From Gaiellasilicea sp963731615 (lineage in GTDB: Bacteria; Actinomycetota; Thermoleophilia; Gaiellales; Gaiellaceae), in contig CAVSWD010000005.1 in the NCBI GenBank assembly GCA_963731615.1, positions 186,001 to 250,000 of the forward strand: DNA of 64,000 nt. Direction: 5' to 3'. A program made the translations under genes and the position numbers. The notes beneath the pieces are model-generated. The model saw only the letters and a list, made by a program, of their open reading frames with translations, was not told the origin of the DNA and searched no databases. This document shows positions 8,882-17,162 of the stretch, piece by piece. Every line of letters starts with the position of its first letter. The first letter of the stretch is position 1.

Positions 8882-10052
8882 CCAGGACGACGAGCAGGCC
8901 GACCAGCACGAGATCTCGGATCAGCACGAGCGTGGACGGCAGCAGCTCGAGCTCGCGCGCGAGGTCCCAGTAGCGGGACGGAAACCAGAGCTGCGTCACG
9001 ACGAGCGCCACTGCAAGGAGCATGGACGCGCGCAGCCCCCTCACCCCGGCGACGAGCGGCACCGCGGGCAGGAGCCAGATCATGAACTGCGGCGAGACGA
9101 CCTTGCCGAGCGCGACGAAGGCGACGAGCGCGGCGGCGCTCCAGCGGACGAGCTCCTCGCGCCGTTCGCGGCCGGCGCAGCCAGATCCAGACCAGGACCG
9201 CGACCTGGACGACGCTGAGGAGGACGGCGGCGATGCCCGTTCCGGCGGCGTGCAGGTTCTGCGAGCCGTGTCCCGATCGCATCTCGACGTCGAGCCCGAG
9301 CAGGTGATGCGCAGCGAGGTAGAACGCCGACCCGAGACTTTCGATCTGGAGCGGCCGCGACAGCTGCCGGCCGAAGCTGTGCGCGACCCCGTCCGGTGCC
9401 AGGGCCAGAAACGGCAGGAAAGCGAGCGCGACGACTGCCGCCAATACCCCGGTGCAGACGAGCGCCTCGCGGCGGCCGCGACGCTCCCAGACGTACGCGA
9501 TCGCGAGGGGTACGAGCACCGCCGGGTAGAGCTTCACCGCCACGGCCGCGCCGAGAACGCCGAAGCCGAGCCGGTTGCGGCCGTGGACGAGCGCCGCCAG
9601 CGCGGCGGCGACGAGCGCAGCCGGGAAGAGGTCGAAGCGGGTCAGCAGCACCGACCCGAGCAGCAGCGGGAAACCTGCAACGAGGGCAAGTGCCGCCACG
9701 GTCCGCTCCGGGGGAAGCACGCAGTCCCGCGAGAGCGACGCGCCGTCGCGAGCACGAGTGCGACACCACAGGCGGCCATCAACCACTCGAAGGCGTCGCG
9801 GAATCCGTCCTGGTCGTCGCTCAGGAGCGCCGGCACGATGAAGGCGGCGAGCGCGCCCGGCGGATACTCGGGCCTGAGGTCGCGGTACGGAACGGCGCCG
9901 TCCTCGATCGCGCTGCCGTAGGCCTCGTAGACGGGGATGTCGACGATCTGGTCGTCGTCGTACCAGCCCTGGTGGAGCAGGCCCCAGGAGACGAGGAAGA
10001 GCGCGGCGGCGACCGCCGCGGCGACCTCAGTGAACCGGCGTGACGCGATCAC
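8844..10052 (-). CDS. GT87-type integral membrane glycosyltransferase, frame broken twice
   Basis: Polytopic membrane protein of the DUF2029/GT87 mannosyltransferase type. The N-terminal frame has WYDDDQIVDIPVYEAYG and PYRDLRPEYPPGALA, the family's early acidic motif; the middle frame carries several helices including HGRNRLGFGVLGAAVAVKLYP; the C-terminal frame begins around FVALGKVVSPQFMIWLLPA. The frame breaks lie near 9725-9745 and 9165-9180. The donor is probably a polyprenyl-phosphate sugar by family analogy. It sits with a second membrane glycosyltransferase and GtrA, suggesting a cell-envelope glycan module. Confidence 0.75.
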
Positions 10053-11767
10053 GGTGCCAGAGCAGGGCGAAGGCGACGAAGGGGAAGAACCACGGGATGT
10101 AGAGATAGAACCAGTGCGTCAGCACGAGCTCGAAGCCGATCAGCACCGCTGCCGTGAGCGCGGCGAGCTGCAGGATCGACTTGCGCCGGGGAACGAACGC
10201 GACGAGCACGGCGCCTGCCGCGACGAGGACCTGCAGCACCTGCTGGACGACGTGGAGGTCAGGGACACCCTCGGCGTGGTACTGGCCCCAGTCCCAGAGC
10301 GAGAACGGCGAGTTGCGGTCGAGCTGGAAACCGAAGGTTCGCTCGGCGAAGACGCGCGCCGCGTGAAGTGGCTCGGGCTCCAGCAGGAGCACCAGGAAGG
10401 CGGCGGCCGTGACGCCGGCGAACCCCAGCGCGTACTTCCGGAACGGCGCCCTGAACGCCGTGCGGATAGGAGAGCCAGAGCGGCGCCAGCAGCAGTGCGG
10501 CGAACTTCGTCCAGCCTGCGAGCGCGACGGCGGCGCCCCGCGCCCAAGCGGACGAGGCGAGCCAGAAGCCCCAGATCAGGAACGCGGGCATGATCGCGTC
10601 GTTCGTGTTCGAGTTCGAGACGTAGAGCGTGAACGGATACGCCGCCCACGCGAACGCCAGCGTCGCGGCGAGTCGTGGGCCGCCCCACCGCCGCCCGACG
10701 AGCACCAACCCGAGCAGGCAGAGACCGTCGAACAGCAGCGATGTCGCATGCGCAGCCCAGAGCTCGTCCCACTTCCCCGTCCAGCCGAAGACGGCGAACC
10801 CGGGCACGTAGGCGAGATACGAGACGGGGCCGTAGGTGTCGCCGCGCGGGTTGGACGCCTCGCAGCGGCCGTTCGTCTGGATCCGCTCCCGGATCTCCCC
10901 CTCTGCGTCGGCGGTGCCGCACGCCTTCAGGTCTTCCTGCACCGGCATGTTCCCGTACGGCGCCTCGCCGTTCGCGATCCGGTGGGCGCCGACGACGCCC
11001 GCGAAGCCGACGTCGATGACGCTTCGTTCCGCGTCGACGTTGAGGCCGACGCGGAAGCCGATGAGGAAGACCGTGGCGGCGGCGAGCAGCCACACCGGCC
11101 ACACCGGACGGGAAGCGCGCGGGGGCCGGTCCCGTCGGGCGATCCACACACAGCGGCCGAGCAGGTAGACGAGGGGCGGGTACGCGAGCGGCACGCTCCA
11201 GAAGACCTCGCCCTCGTTGAAGAACCGGAGCGAGATCGAGAACGAGAGCAGGACGAGGAGGTCGAGATTCCGCAGCGACAATGGCCGCCGGAGGTTGGCG
11301 AGACCGACGAGGAAGGCGGCGCAGAAGGCCAGCCAGACCCAGACGCCGTTGATCGTCCTGCCGCCGAACGCGCCCGCGCCCCCGCGGGCCATCGTCCAAG
11401 CGACCTGCGGCCCGGTCCACGCCTCGAGGACGGCTCGCGAGTCGTCGTCGACCTTCCCGAGCACGATCTGGCCGGCGTCTCCCGACCACGCTTTCACGAC
11501 CCACTCGTCCGTGGCGGCCCGGTACTCGGCATCAGTCTGCGGTTCCGGCGGGTAGCGCTCGAGCCAGCTCGCGACCTTCGGATCGCGAAGCAGGATGTTC
11601 GTCGCCTGGAACTCGGTCAGCTCCGACGAGTCGATGGGCGGCACGAACGGCGTCTGCACCAGCCGGCCCTTGCCGTCGTAGACCGGCTCGCTCGGCGGCG
11701 TCGCCGCCCCGGCCGGAGCGGCGAGCGCGAGCGCCGCCGCAGCGATTAGCCCCGGCCGAAGGACCAG
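10027..11767 (-). CDS. Second large membrane glycosyltransferase-like protein, frame broken once
   Basis: A signal-like start (LIAAAALALAAPAGAATPP), an extracytoplasmic region of about 120 residues, then many membrane helices with GEAPYGNMPV and GDTYGPVSYLAYVPGF, which match the loop pattern of GT87-like transferases. The C-terminal part (about 10027-10460) is in a different frame, beginning near KYALGFAGVTAAAFLVLLLE and ending HRDRVTPVH. The break is near 10460-10475. No standard start codon precedes the signal segment; a CTG at 11767 inside the end of gtrA is the best guess, so the 5' end is uncertain. It overlaps the start of the other glycosyltransferase. Confidence 0.7.
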
Positions 11768-12195
11768 AGCTTGTTCCCCACGAAGTTCAGCGGGGTGACG
11801 AGCACGATTGCGATCGCCTGCGCGAGCAGCTTCCCGAGCTCGAGCTGCTGGACGAGCAGGTACAAGATGACCAGGTTCGCACCGAGCGCGATCGTCGACA
11901 CGACGAAAAAGCGCAGTCCCTGGTAGCCGATGTGGCCGCGCTGCCCGCGAAACGTCCAGAGCCGATTCCACGTGTAGTTGTTCGTCACGGCGACGAGGAA
12001 GGAGCATGTCGCGGCAAGCAGGTAGTGCAGCCCGGCACCCTGCAGCAGCAGCGTGTAGACGACGAGGTTGACGACGTAGCCGCTTGCCCCGACCGCGCAG
12101 AACCGCGCCAGCTGCAGCCAGTTGTGGCGCTTGGCGAGCGCGCCACGAGTTCGGGCGAGAGCGCTCGAGGCGCGGACGGCGGATGTGCGCTGCAC
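11746..12195 (-). CDS. GtrA-family membrane protein
   Basis: A 149-residue, four-helix GtrA-like protein. The family is implicated in moving polyprenyl-phosphate-linked sugars across the membrane or in polysaccharide and teichoic acid decoration. Motifs seen: FCAVGASGYVVNLVVYTLLL, NNYTWNRLWTF and the closing PLNFVGNKLWSFGRG. Its 3' end overlaps the start of the following glycosyltransferase, so the two are likely co-translated and functionally linked (flippase plus transferase). Confidence 0.9.
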   Translation of the reverse strand: MQRTSAVRASSALARTRGALAKRHNWLQLARFCAVGASGYVVNLVVYTLLLQGAGLHYLLAATCSFLVAVTNNYTWNRLWTFRGQRGHIGYQGLRFFVVSTIALGANLVILYLLVQQLELGKLLAQAIAIVLVTPLNFVGNKLWSFGRG

Positions 12196-12241
12196 GACGC
12201 GGGCGAGACTAGCAGCGAGCCGCGAGTGCGCCGATGGTCCG

Positions 12242-12883
12242 CTACCGGGCCGCCTGTTCGGCGAACCCTGCTGACCCGATCAGCGGCACGAACCGGCAGG
12301 GCACCGAGCGCTCCACGGCGGGACCCGCCGGCCCCCGGACGACGACCTCGAGCCACTGGTCGTTCAGGCTTCCCACCGGCAGGACGATCCGGCCGCGGGG
12401 CACCAGCTGCTCGTAAAGCGCGTCGGGGAGACCCGGCGCGGCCGCCGCCACCGCAACGGCGTCGAACGGCGCCCGCTCCGGGACGCCCAGGGTGCCGTCG
12501 CCGACCAGCACCTGCACCTGCCCGTAGCCCGCGCTCTCGAGTGTGGCCCGGGCCTGCTCCGCGAGCTCGGGCACCCGCTCCACCGTCACGACCTCGGCGG
12601 CGAGCTCCGCCAGCACCGCTGCCTGATACCCCGAGCCGGTGCCGACGTCGAGCACACGCTCGCCGCCCTCGAGCCGAAGCGCAGCGCAGATCGTGGCCAC
12701 CATGAACGGCTGCGAGATCGTCTGCCCGTAGCCGATCGGCAGTGCACGATCGTCGTAGGCGCTGCGGCGCAGGCGGCTCTGGACGAAAAGTTCCCGCGGA
12801 ACGCGCTCCACCGCCCGCAGCACCCGCTCGTCGCGGATCCCACGCCGGCGCAGGAACTCCGCCAGCTGTGCGGCGCTCCTCAC
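12242..12883 (-). CDS. pcm: Protein-L-isoaspartate O-methyltransferase
   Basis: A 213-residue SAM-dependent methyltransferase repairing isoaspartyl residues. The segment YDDRALPIGYGQTISQPFMV is the family's N-terminal motif, followed by VLDVGTGSGYQAAVLAEL (SAM motif I) and DAVAVAAAAPGLPDALYEQL. Length and order match bacterial Pcm. The start overlaps the stop of the upstream phosphodiesterase by four bases (ATGA). Confidence 0.95.
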   Translation of the reverse strand: MRSAAQLAEFLRRRGIRDERVLRAVERVPRELFVQSRLRRSAYDDRALPIGYGQTISQPFMVATICAALRLEGGERVLDVGTGSGYQAAVLAELAAEVVTVERVPELAEQARATLESAGYGQVQVLVGDGTLGVPERAPFDAVAVAAAAPGLPDALYEQLVPRGRIVLPVGSLNDQWLEVVVRGPAGPAVERSVPCRFVPLIGSAGFAEQAAR

Positions 12884-14208
12884 GTCCGTGCGAGCGCGCG
12901 GGCGTAAGGAGGCGCTGCAACGCCGAAGTGGTCGAGGACGGCCGGCATCACCTCGACGATCGAGGCAGGCTGGACATCGACCCCGACCGTCAGCATCGGC
13001 ACCTCGGAATCACCGGCTAGCAGCGAGCCGTGCGAGCCTCCACCCGCATGGTTGCGGCCGGCGAGATCGGCGAACTCCCAACCCGCGGCGGCCGAGACGA
13101 TCAGCTCCCCCGCGTTCGGGTTCGCCAGCGCGGCCCAGGCCCGCTCGAGCCCGTCCGGATGGTCGAGGATCGACGCGTCGCCGCTGGTACCGGAGGGCGT
13201 GAAGCGGAGCTCCTCCCCCTCGCGCCGTGCGACCGCCTCCTCGCCCTCTCGCCAGAGCACGACGTCGATGGCGGCGTTCCCGTCGAGGCGTCGGGCGAGC
13301 TCCCGCGGCTGCACCGCCGTCGAATAGACCATGCCCGCCCGGTTGGAAGCGGTCACGATCGCTTCGGAGAAGGTGTCCTGGAGCCGGGCGACGTCAGTGA
13401 CGTTCGTCTGGCCGTGATCGGAGCAGAGGATCACCGCGTAGCGCGCGAGGAACTCCTCCGGCCCGCCTGCCGCCGCAATCAGCGTGCCGACGGCGTCGTC
13501 GCAACGCGCAAGCGCAGCGTGGGCGGCGTCGGGCCCCTGCACGTGCGAAGCGTAGTCGTAGTCGGAGAGATAGAAGACGAGGAAGTCGAAGCCGTCGCGC
13601 GTCACCAGCCAGCGGCCGACCGCGGTCGCATATGCATCGATCGTCCCGCGCGGCCGGTTGCGGACCGAGAGCGGCGCGCCGGTCACGTCGGACTGGAACA
13701 GGTTGTAGAAGAAGAAGCGGCTCGGCCCGAGGGCGGGCCGGGTGAGAAACGGGACCGTCGGGCGGTGCTCGGTCCGCCCGCGGTAGCAGGTGATGTTGAC
13801 CGCGGCGGCAACACGGCCGGCATCCTCGAGTGCCTCGTACACCGTCACCGCCCGCCGGCCGAGATGGCTCGCGTTCAGGCCGTAGACCGTGTCCACGAGC
13901 GATCGCTTCGTCCCAGCCGCGCGCACGGCGCCGAACGAGGAGCCGTACTCGACGAGCCGCTGCTCCCCCCGGTGGTACCAGACGAGGTGCGGGATCTCGT
14001 GCACGTCCGGATGCGCGCCTGTCGCGAGTGAGGACAGGCACACGGGCGTGAGGGAAGGGAAGGTCGAGATCGCCCGCCGGTAGCGGCCCTGTTCCGCGAG
14101 CAGCGTCAGCGCCGGCGCGGTTCCACGCTCGAGCGTGTCTTCCAGCATCGACGGCGTCAGGCCGTCGATGATCACGAGGATCAGCTTCTTGCGTTGGGGT
14201 GAAATCAC
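12880..14208 (-). CDS. Alkaline phosphatase-superfamily phosphodiesterase/nucleotide pyrophosphatase
   Basis: A 442-residue enzyme of the type I phosphodiesterase (Phosphodiest/PPM-like) family. The first metal site is VIIDGLTPSML (residues about 11-21), the nucleophile threonine is in FPSLTPVCLSSLATG, and later metal ligands are in YLSDYDYASHVQGPD and CSDHGQTNV. No signal peptide is evident, so it is probably cytosolic. The substrate cannot be predicted; relatives cleave nucleotides, phosphodiesters or glycerophosphodiesters. It is translationally coupled with pcm. Confidence 0.85.
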   Translation of the reverse strand: MISPQRKKLILVIIDGLTPSMLEDTLERGTAPALTLLAEQGRYRRAISTFPSLTPVCLSSLATGAHPDVHEIPHLVWYHRGEQRLVEYGSSFGAVRAAGTKRSLVDTVYGLNASHLGRRAVTVYEALEDAGRVAAAVNITCYRGRTEHRPTVPFLTRPALGPSRFFFYNLFQSDVTGAPLSVRNRPRGTIDAYATAVGRWLVTRDGFDFLVFYLSDYDYASHVQGPDAAHAALARCDDAVGTLIAAAGGPEEFLARYAVILCSDHGQTNVTDVARLQDTFSEAIVTASNRAGMVYSTAVQPRELARRLDGNAAIDVVLWREGEEAVARREGEELRFTPSGTSGDASILDHPDGLERAWAALANPNAGELIVSAAAGWEFADLAGRNHAGGGSHGSLLAGDSEVPMLTVGVDVQPASIVEVMPAVLDHFGVAAPPYARALART

Positions 14209-14211
14209 GGC

Positions 14212-14631
14212 TCAGTCGCGGGCAAGCGAGCGAAGACCGGCGTAGCGCTCGGCCTGGGTGAGGCGGAGGCGGATCGCGAGCGCGGGTAGCGCGATCGCCT
14301 CGAGATAGCCGACACCAGGGACGAGGGCGAGCCCGGCGAGACCGGCCGCGACGACGGTGACGATCAGCGCCAGCCCGCCGCGCGTGCCGCCACGGCGAAG
14401 GGCTCCGGCGACCACGATCGCGGCAGCGGCGCCACCGGAGACACCCGCAGCCGCTCCGGCGACGACCTCCGGCCAGTCTCCGATCAAGCTGCCGGCGAGC
14501 GCGCCGGCCGCACCGGCGAGCACCACCGCCGCCGCACGTCCGAGCGGGGTGGCGGAGAGCAGACCCGCGAAGAGCGTCCCGAACGCGGCTCCGAGTCCGA
14601 GCGCGACCCCGATCGTGTACCAGCCGCCCAT
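14212..14631 (-). CDS. Small polytopic membrane protein
   Basis: A 139-residue, Ala/Gly-rich protein with four or five hydrophobic helices and a short charged C-terminus (LTQAERYAGLRSLARD). The start at 14631 (MGGWYTIGVALG) is supported by a TACACT -10 box six bases upstream, which excludes a longer frame. It ends four bases before the phosphodiesterase ATG, so the two are co-transcribed. No family recognised. Confidence 0.65.
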   Translation of the reverse strand: MGGWYTIGVALGLGAAFGTLFAGLLSATPLGRAAAVVLAGAAGALAGSLIGDWPEVVAGAAAGVSGGAAAAIVVAGALRRGGTRGGLALIVTVVAAGLAGLALVPGVGYLEAIALPALAIRLRLTQAERYAGLRSLARD

Positions 14632-14637
14632 CCGACC

Positions 14638-14643
14638 AGTGTA
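14638..14643 (-). promoter_or_regulatory. -10 box deciding the start of the 14212-14631 gene
   Basis: TACACT on the minus strand, six bases before the ATG at 14631; this leaderless geometry selects that codon over an upstream in-frame alternative. Confidence 0.5.
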
Positions 14644-14702
14644 GGGAACGCGCCGGGTTTGGCGGCGGCGTTTTCTGGGGATACAACACCCGGCTGGTAG
14701 CA

Positions 14703-14726
14703 CCCCCGCTCAGGCCCCCGCTCAGG
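14703..14726 (+). repeat. 12-bp perfect tandem duplication before a start codon
   Basis: CCCCCGCTCAGG occurs twice head to tail, and the second copy runs straight into the ribosome-binding site AGGAGGAG of the thioredoxin-like gene. It may be a recent slippage duplication or affect ribosome access; no function can be claimed. Confidence 0.6.
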
Positions 14727-14736
14727 AGGAGAAAAG

Positions 14737-15033
14737 GTGAACGACGACAGGCCCCAGCTCGTGTTCTTCTGGTCCGAGCGCTCCGGTCCCGCCCGCCGGA
14801 TGGAGAGCCTGCTCGCCCACCTCGAGCGCAAGGAACGCGAGCGGCTGCGCGTCCGCCGCGTCGACGTCGAGACTCAGCCTGAGCTCGCCGAGCGCTTCGA
14901 CGTCCAGATCGTCCCGACGCTCGTGCTCGTGAAGGACCGGCGAGTCGTCTCGCGGATCGACGGCCGGACGAGCGCTCCGCGGATCGAGGCGATGCTCGAG
15001 CCGCATCTGCAGCTCGTCCCCGCCGCCGCCTAA
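14737..15033 (+). CDS. Thioredoxin-fold protein lacking the redox cysteines
   Basis: A 98-residue thioredoxin-like domain. The fold markers are clear (LVFFWSERSGPARRMESLL, then the cis-proline motif FDVQIVPTLVLVKDRRVV), but the CGPC site is replaced by SGPA, and there is no cysteine anywhere in the protein. It therefore cannot be a disulfide oxidoreductase; a structural or chaperone-like role is possible. The GTG start follows a strong AGGAGG site. The next gene on the strand encodes an exported CHRD protein. Confidence 0.8.
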   Translation: MNDDRPQLVFFWSERSGPARRMESLLAHLERKERERLRVRRVDVETQPELAERFDVQIVPTLVLVKDRRVVSRIDGRTSAPRIEAMLEPHLQLVPAAA

Positions 15034-15108
15034 AACCGACCACCCTGGCAACTCGTAGAGCCGTGTGACGGCCCGCTCCTGGTCCGTCTCACCGAGGGGA
15101 GGTCCGGC

Positions 15109-15660
15109 ATGTCGAAACTTGCGCTCCGCATCTTCGGGCTCGGAGTCGTGATCGCCCTCCTGGGCGTCGGCTCCTACGCGATCGCCGGCAGCAGCACCAA
15201 GCACTTCACCGGCAACCCGCTGAACGGCTTCGAGGAGAATCCCGACGTCTCGACACTTGCGGGGGGCAAGTTCGAGGCGACGCTCTCCGACGACGGCAAG
15301 TCGATCGCCTATCAGCTGAGCTACGGGAACATCGAGGGCGGCAACGTGACGCAGGCCCACGTCCACTTCGCGAAGCGAGCCGTCAACGGTGGCATCGTGC
15401 TCTTTCTCTGCTCGAACCTCGGCAACGGCCCGGCGGGTACGCCCGCCTGCCCGAACCCGTCCGGCTCGGTGTCGGGCGTGCTCGACAAGGACGACGTGAT
15501 CGCCCAGGCGACACAGTCGATCCCGCCAGGGCAGGCAGGGTTCGACGAGATCGTGGCCGTGATGCGCGCCGGGAGGACGTACGCGAACGTCCACACCGTC
15601 GCGAGCCCGGCCGGCGAGATCCGCGCCCAGATCGAGGATCGCGGAGAGCGGGGCCGCTAG
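15109..15660 (+). CDS. Exported CHRD-domain protein
   Basis: A 183-residue secreted protein: signal peptide (LALRIFGLGVVIALLGVGSYAIAG), then a CHRD domain with FEATLSDDGKSIAYQLSYG, VTQAHVHFAKRAVNGGIVLFL and the closing TYANVHTVASPAGEIRAQI. CHRD domains occur in metazoan chordin and widely in bacterial secreted proteins; their bacterial role is unclear. Ribosome-binding site GGGGAGG precedes the ATG. It converges on the E2 gene with three bases between stops. Confidence 0.85.
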   Translation: MSKLALRIFGLGVVIALLGVGSYAIAGSSTKHFTGNPLNGFEENPDVSTLAGGKFEATLSDDGKSIAYQLSYGNIEGGNVTQAHVHFAKRAVNGGIVLFLCSNLGNGPAGTPACPNPSGSVSGVLDKDDVIAQATQSIPPGQAGFDEIVAVMRAGRTYANVHTVASPAGEIRAQIEDRGERGR

Positions 15661-15663
15661 CGA

Positions 15664-16764
15664 CTAGGAGGAGAGACCGGACTCGAGCCGGCGGATCACG
15701 TCGAGCGTGAACGCAGCTGCACGCGCGCCGTCCACGACACGGTGGTCGAACGTGACCGAGACGTTGCCGAGCTGACGCACCGCGAGCTCGCCGTCGACGA
15801 CGGCGGGCCGCGGTGCGATCCGGTGGATGCCGAGGATGCCGACCTCGGGATGGTTGACGAGCGGCGTCACGACGACGCCGCCGAGCTTGCCGGCGCTCGT
15901 GACCGTGAACGTGCCGTCCCGCAGCTCCTCGGGCTTGAGCGCGCCGGCGCGGGCGGCTTCGGCCAGCCGCTCCACCTCGGCCGCGAGCTCGTCCAGCGAG
16001 GCCGTGTCGCACCCGCGAACGACAGGCACGACGAGACCCTGGTCGGTCTGGACGGCGACACCGATGTCGTAGCGGTCGAGGTAGACGATCTCCTCGCCCT
16101 CGAGGCGGGCGTTCAGCTCCGGGAACTCCTGCAGCGCCGCCGCGGTGACGCTGAGCACGAGCGGCAGCAGGCGGGCGAGGTCGGCGCCGGTGAAGTCGCA
16201 CTCCTCGACGAACGTGACCGCCGCCACCTCGCGGTGCGCGCGCGTCAGGTGCTCGACGATCTGCCGCCTCACCCCGCGCACGGGCTCGCGTCGCCCCTCG
16301 AGCTTGTGTTGATTCAACACAAACTCACCTCCACCCGCGCTGCGGACATCAGACTCGGTGATGCGGCCGTTCGGCCCCGTACCGCTCAGTTGCGCCAGAT
16401 CGACGCCCAGCTCAGCGGCAATCCGGCGCACGATCGGGGTCGCCTGAACGCGGTCGGTTGCCGGCTTGTGTTGATTCAACACAATCTCTCTCGCCGCCGG
16501 TGCGGTGGGAGGAGCGGCCGCGCTCTCGCCCTCGCCGATCACGACGAGCACGGTCCCGACCGGGACGACGTCGCCCTCGGCGACGAGGATCTTCGTGACC
16601 TTCCCGGCGGCCGGGGAGGGGATCTCGACCGTCGTCTTGTCGGTCGCGATCTCGACGAGCGGGTCGTCCTCGGCCAGCTCCTGGCCCTCGCTCACGAGCC
16701 AGCGTGCCACCTCGCCCTCGGTCAGGCCCTCGCCGAGATCGGGCAGCTTGAACTCGTACGCCAC
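15664..16764 (-). CDS. bkdC: Dihydrolipoamide acyltransferase E2 of a branched-chain-type 2-oxoacid dehydrogenase
   Basis: A 366-residue E2. It has one lipoyl domain (lysine in EIATDKTTVEIPSPAAGK, residues about 1-78), a peripheral-subunit-binding domain (TPIVRRIAAELGVDLAQLSG, about 108-145) and a catalytic domain with the active-site FDHRVVDGARAA near the end. The two interdomain linkers each contain the peptide VLNQHK, encoded by identical 19-bp palindromes (see the repeat entries). It is the last gene of the E1alpha-E1beta operon. E1 sequence features suggest branched-chain rather than pyruvate substrates, but this is not proven. Confidence 0.92.
   Translation of the reverse strand: MAYEFKLPDLGEGLTEGEVARWLVSEGQELAEDDPLVEIATDKTTVEIPSPAAGKVTKILVAEGDVVPVGTVLVVIGEGESAAAPPTAPAAREIVLNQHKPATDRVQATPIVRRIAAELGVDLAQLSGTGPNGRITESDVRSAGGGEFVLNQHKLEGRREPVRGVRRQIVEHLTRAHREVAAVTFVEECDFTGADLARLLPLVLSVTAAALQEFPELNARLEGEEIVYLDRYDIGVAVQTDQGLVVPVVRGCDTASLDELAAEVERLAEAARAGALKPEELRDGTFTVTSAGKLGGVVVTPLVNHPEVGILGIHRIAPRPAVVDGELAVRQLGNVSVTFDHRVVDGARAAAFTLDVIRRLESGLSS
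16300..16326 (-). repeat. Intragenic palindrome, copy 1 (PSBD-catalytic domain linker of E2)
   Basis: A perfect 9+1+9 palindrome, TTGTGTTGAATCAACACAA on the coding strand (16304-16322), extended to 27 bp by GAG/CTC ends with one mismatched pair. It is AT-rich in a GC-rich gene and is translated in frame as FVLNQHKL. It falls exactly between the subunit-binding and catalytic domains. Confidence 0.85.
16466..16484 (-). repeat. Intragenic palindrome, copy 2 (lipoyl-PSBD linker of E2)
   Basis: The identical 19-bp palindrome (TTGTGTTGAATCAACACAA on the coding strand), in the same reading frame and translated as IVLNQHKP. It lies in the linker between the lipoyl and subunit-binding domains. The flanks differ from copy 1, so this is not a simple duplication of the surrounding coding region. 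Confidence 0.85.
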
Positions 16765-16775
16765 AGAGGCTGAGC

Positions 16776-17162
16776 CTACCGGGGTGTTCCCAACCAGGCA
16801 TCGGCAGGGACGATCAGGACGCGGAGACCGCCGTCGACGCGCCAGAGCGAGAGCGCCTGCTCGTCCCCGGTGAGCTCCGGAGCCACGGCGGCGGGGACGT
16901 AGCCGACCTGCAGCGTCCGCTCCTCGTTCCAGATCGCAACCGCGTTCGGGTCGTGCTCGTTCGCCGGCTCCGGGACGAGCGCCACCCGCCGGCCCGGATC
17001 GAACGACGGATCCGGCAGCGCGTCAGGCCGGTAACTGACACCGGCCGCCGCCACCACCCGAATGCGCGGATCCTCCCAGCGCACCGGCTCGCCGGACGCC
17101 GCATCCCGGAGGTGGTAGCCGCTCGCCCCGCGCTCGAGCCAGAGGCGCAGGCGCTCGCTCAT
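16776..17162 (-). CDS. HIRAN-domain protein
   Basis: A 128-residue protein whose second half is a stand-alone HIRAN domain (RRVALVPEPANEHDPNAVAI then LQVGYVPAAVAPEL). HIRAN domains bind DNA ends or stalled forks in SNF2 helicases; free-standing bacterial copies are of unknown function. The ATG at 17162 overlaps the formamidase-like stop (ATGA), and the gene ends 11 bases before the E2 start, so it is inside the branched-chain dehydrogenase operon, an unexpected place for this domain. Confidence 0.8.
   Translation of the reverse strand: MSERLRLWLERGASGYHLRDAASGEPVRWEDPRIRVVAAAGVSYRPDALPDPSFDPGRRVALVPEPANEHDPNAVAIWNEERTLQVGYVPAAVAPELTGDEQALSLWRVDGGLRVLIVPADAWLGTPR

Noticed and set aside
14703..14726. 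The 12-bp tandem duplication as an operator
   Set aside because: Direct repeat of C-rich sequence with no dyad; slippage is the simpler explanation.
14737..15033. Selenocysteine in the thioredoxin-like SGPA protein
   Set aside because: The positions are ordinary Ser (TCC) and Ala (GCC) codons; no in-frame TGA exists.
13394..15043. A 549-codon minus-strand frame over the phosphodiesterase gene
   Set aside because: Low-complexity Arg/Ala shadow of the genuine frame, which carries the metal-binding motifs.
16304..16484. The two palindromes as an insertion-sequence footprint
   Set aside because: No target-site duplication, no transposase remnant and the reading frame is kept; a small palindromic element or binding site is a better description.
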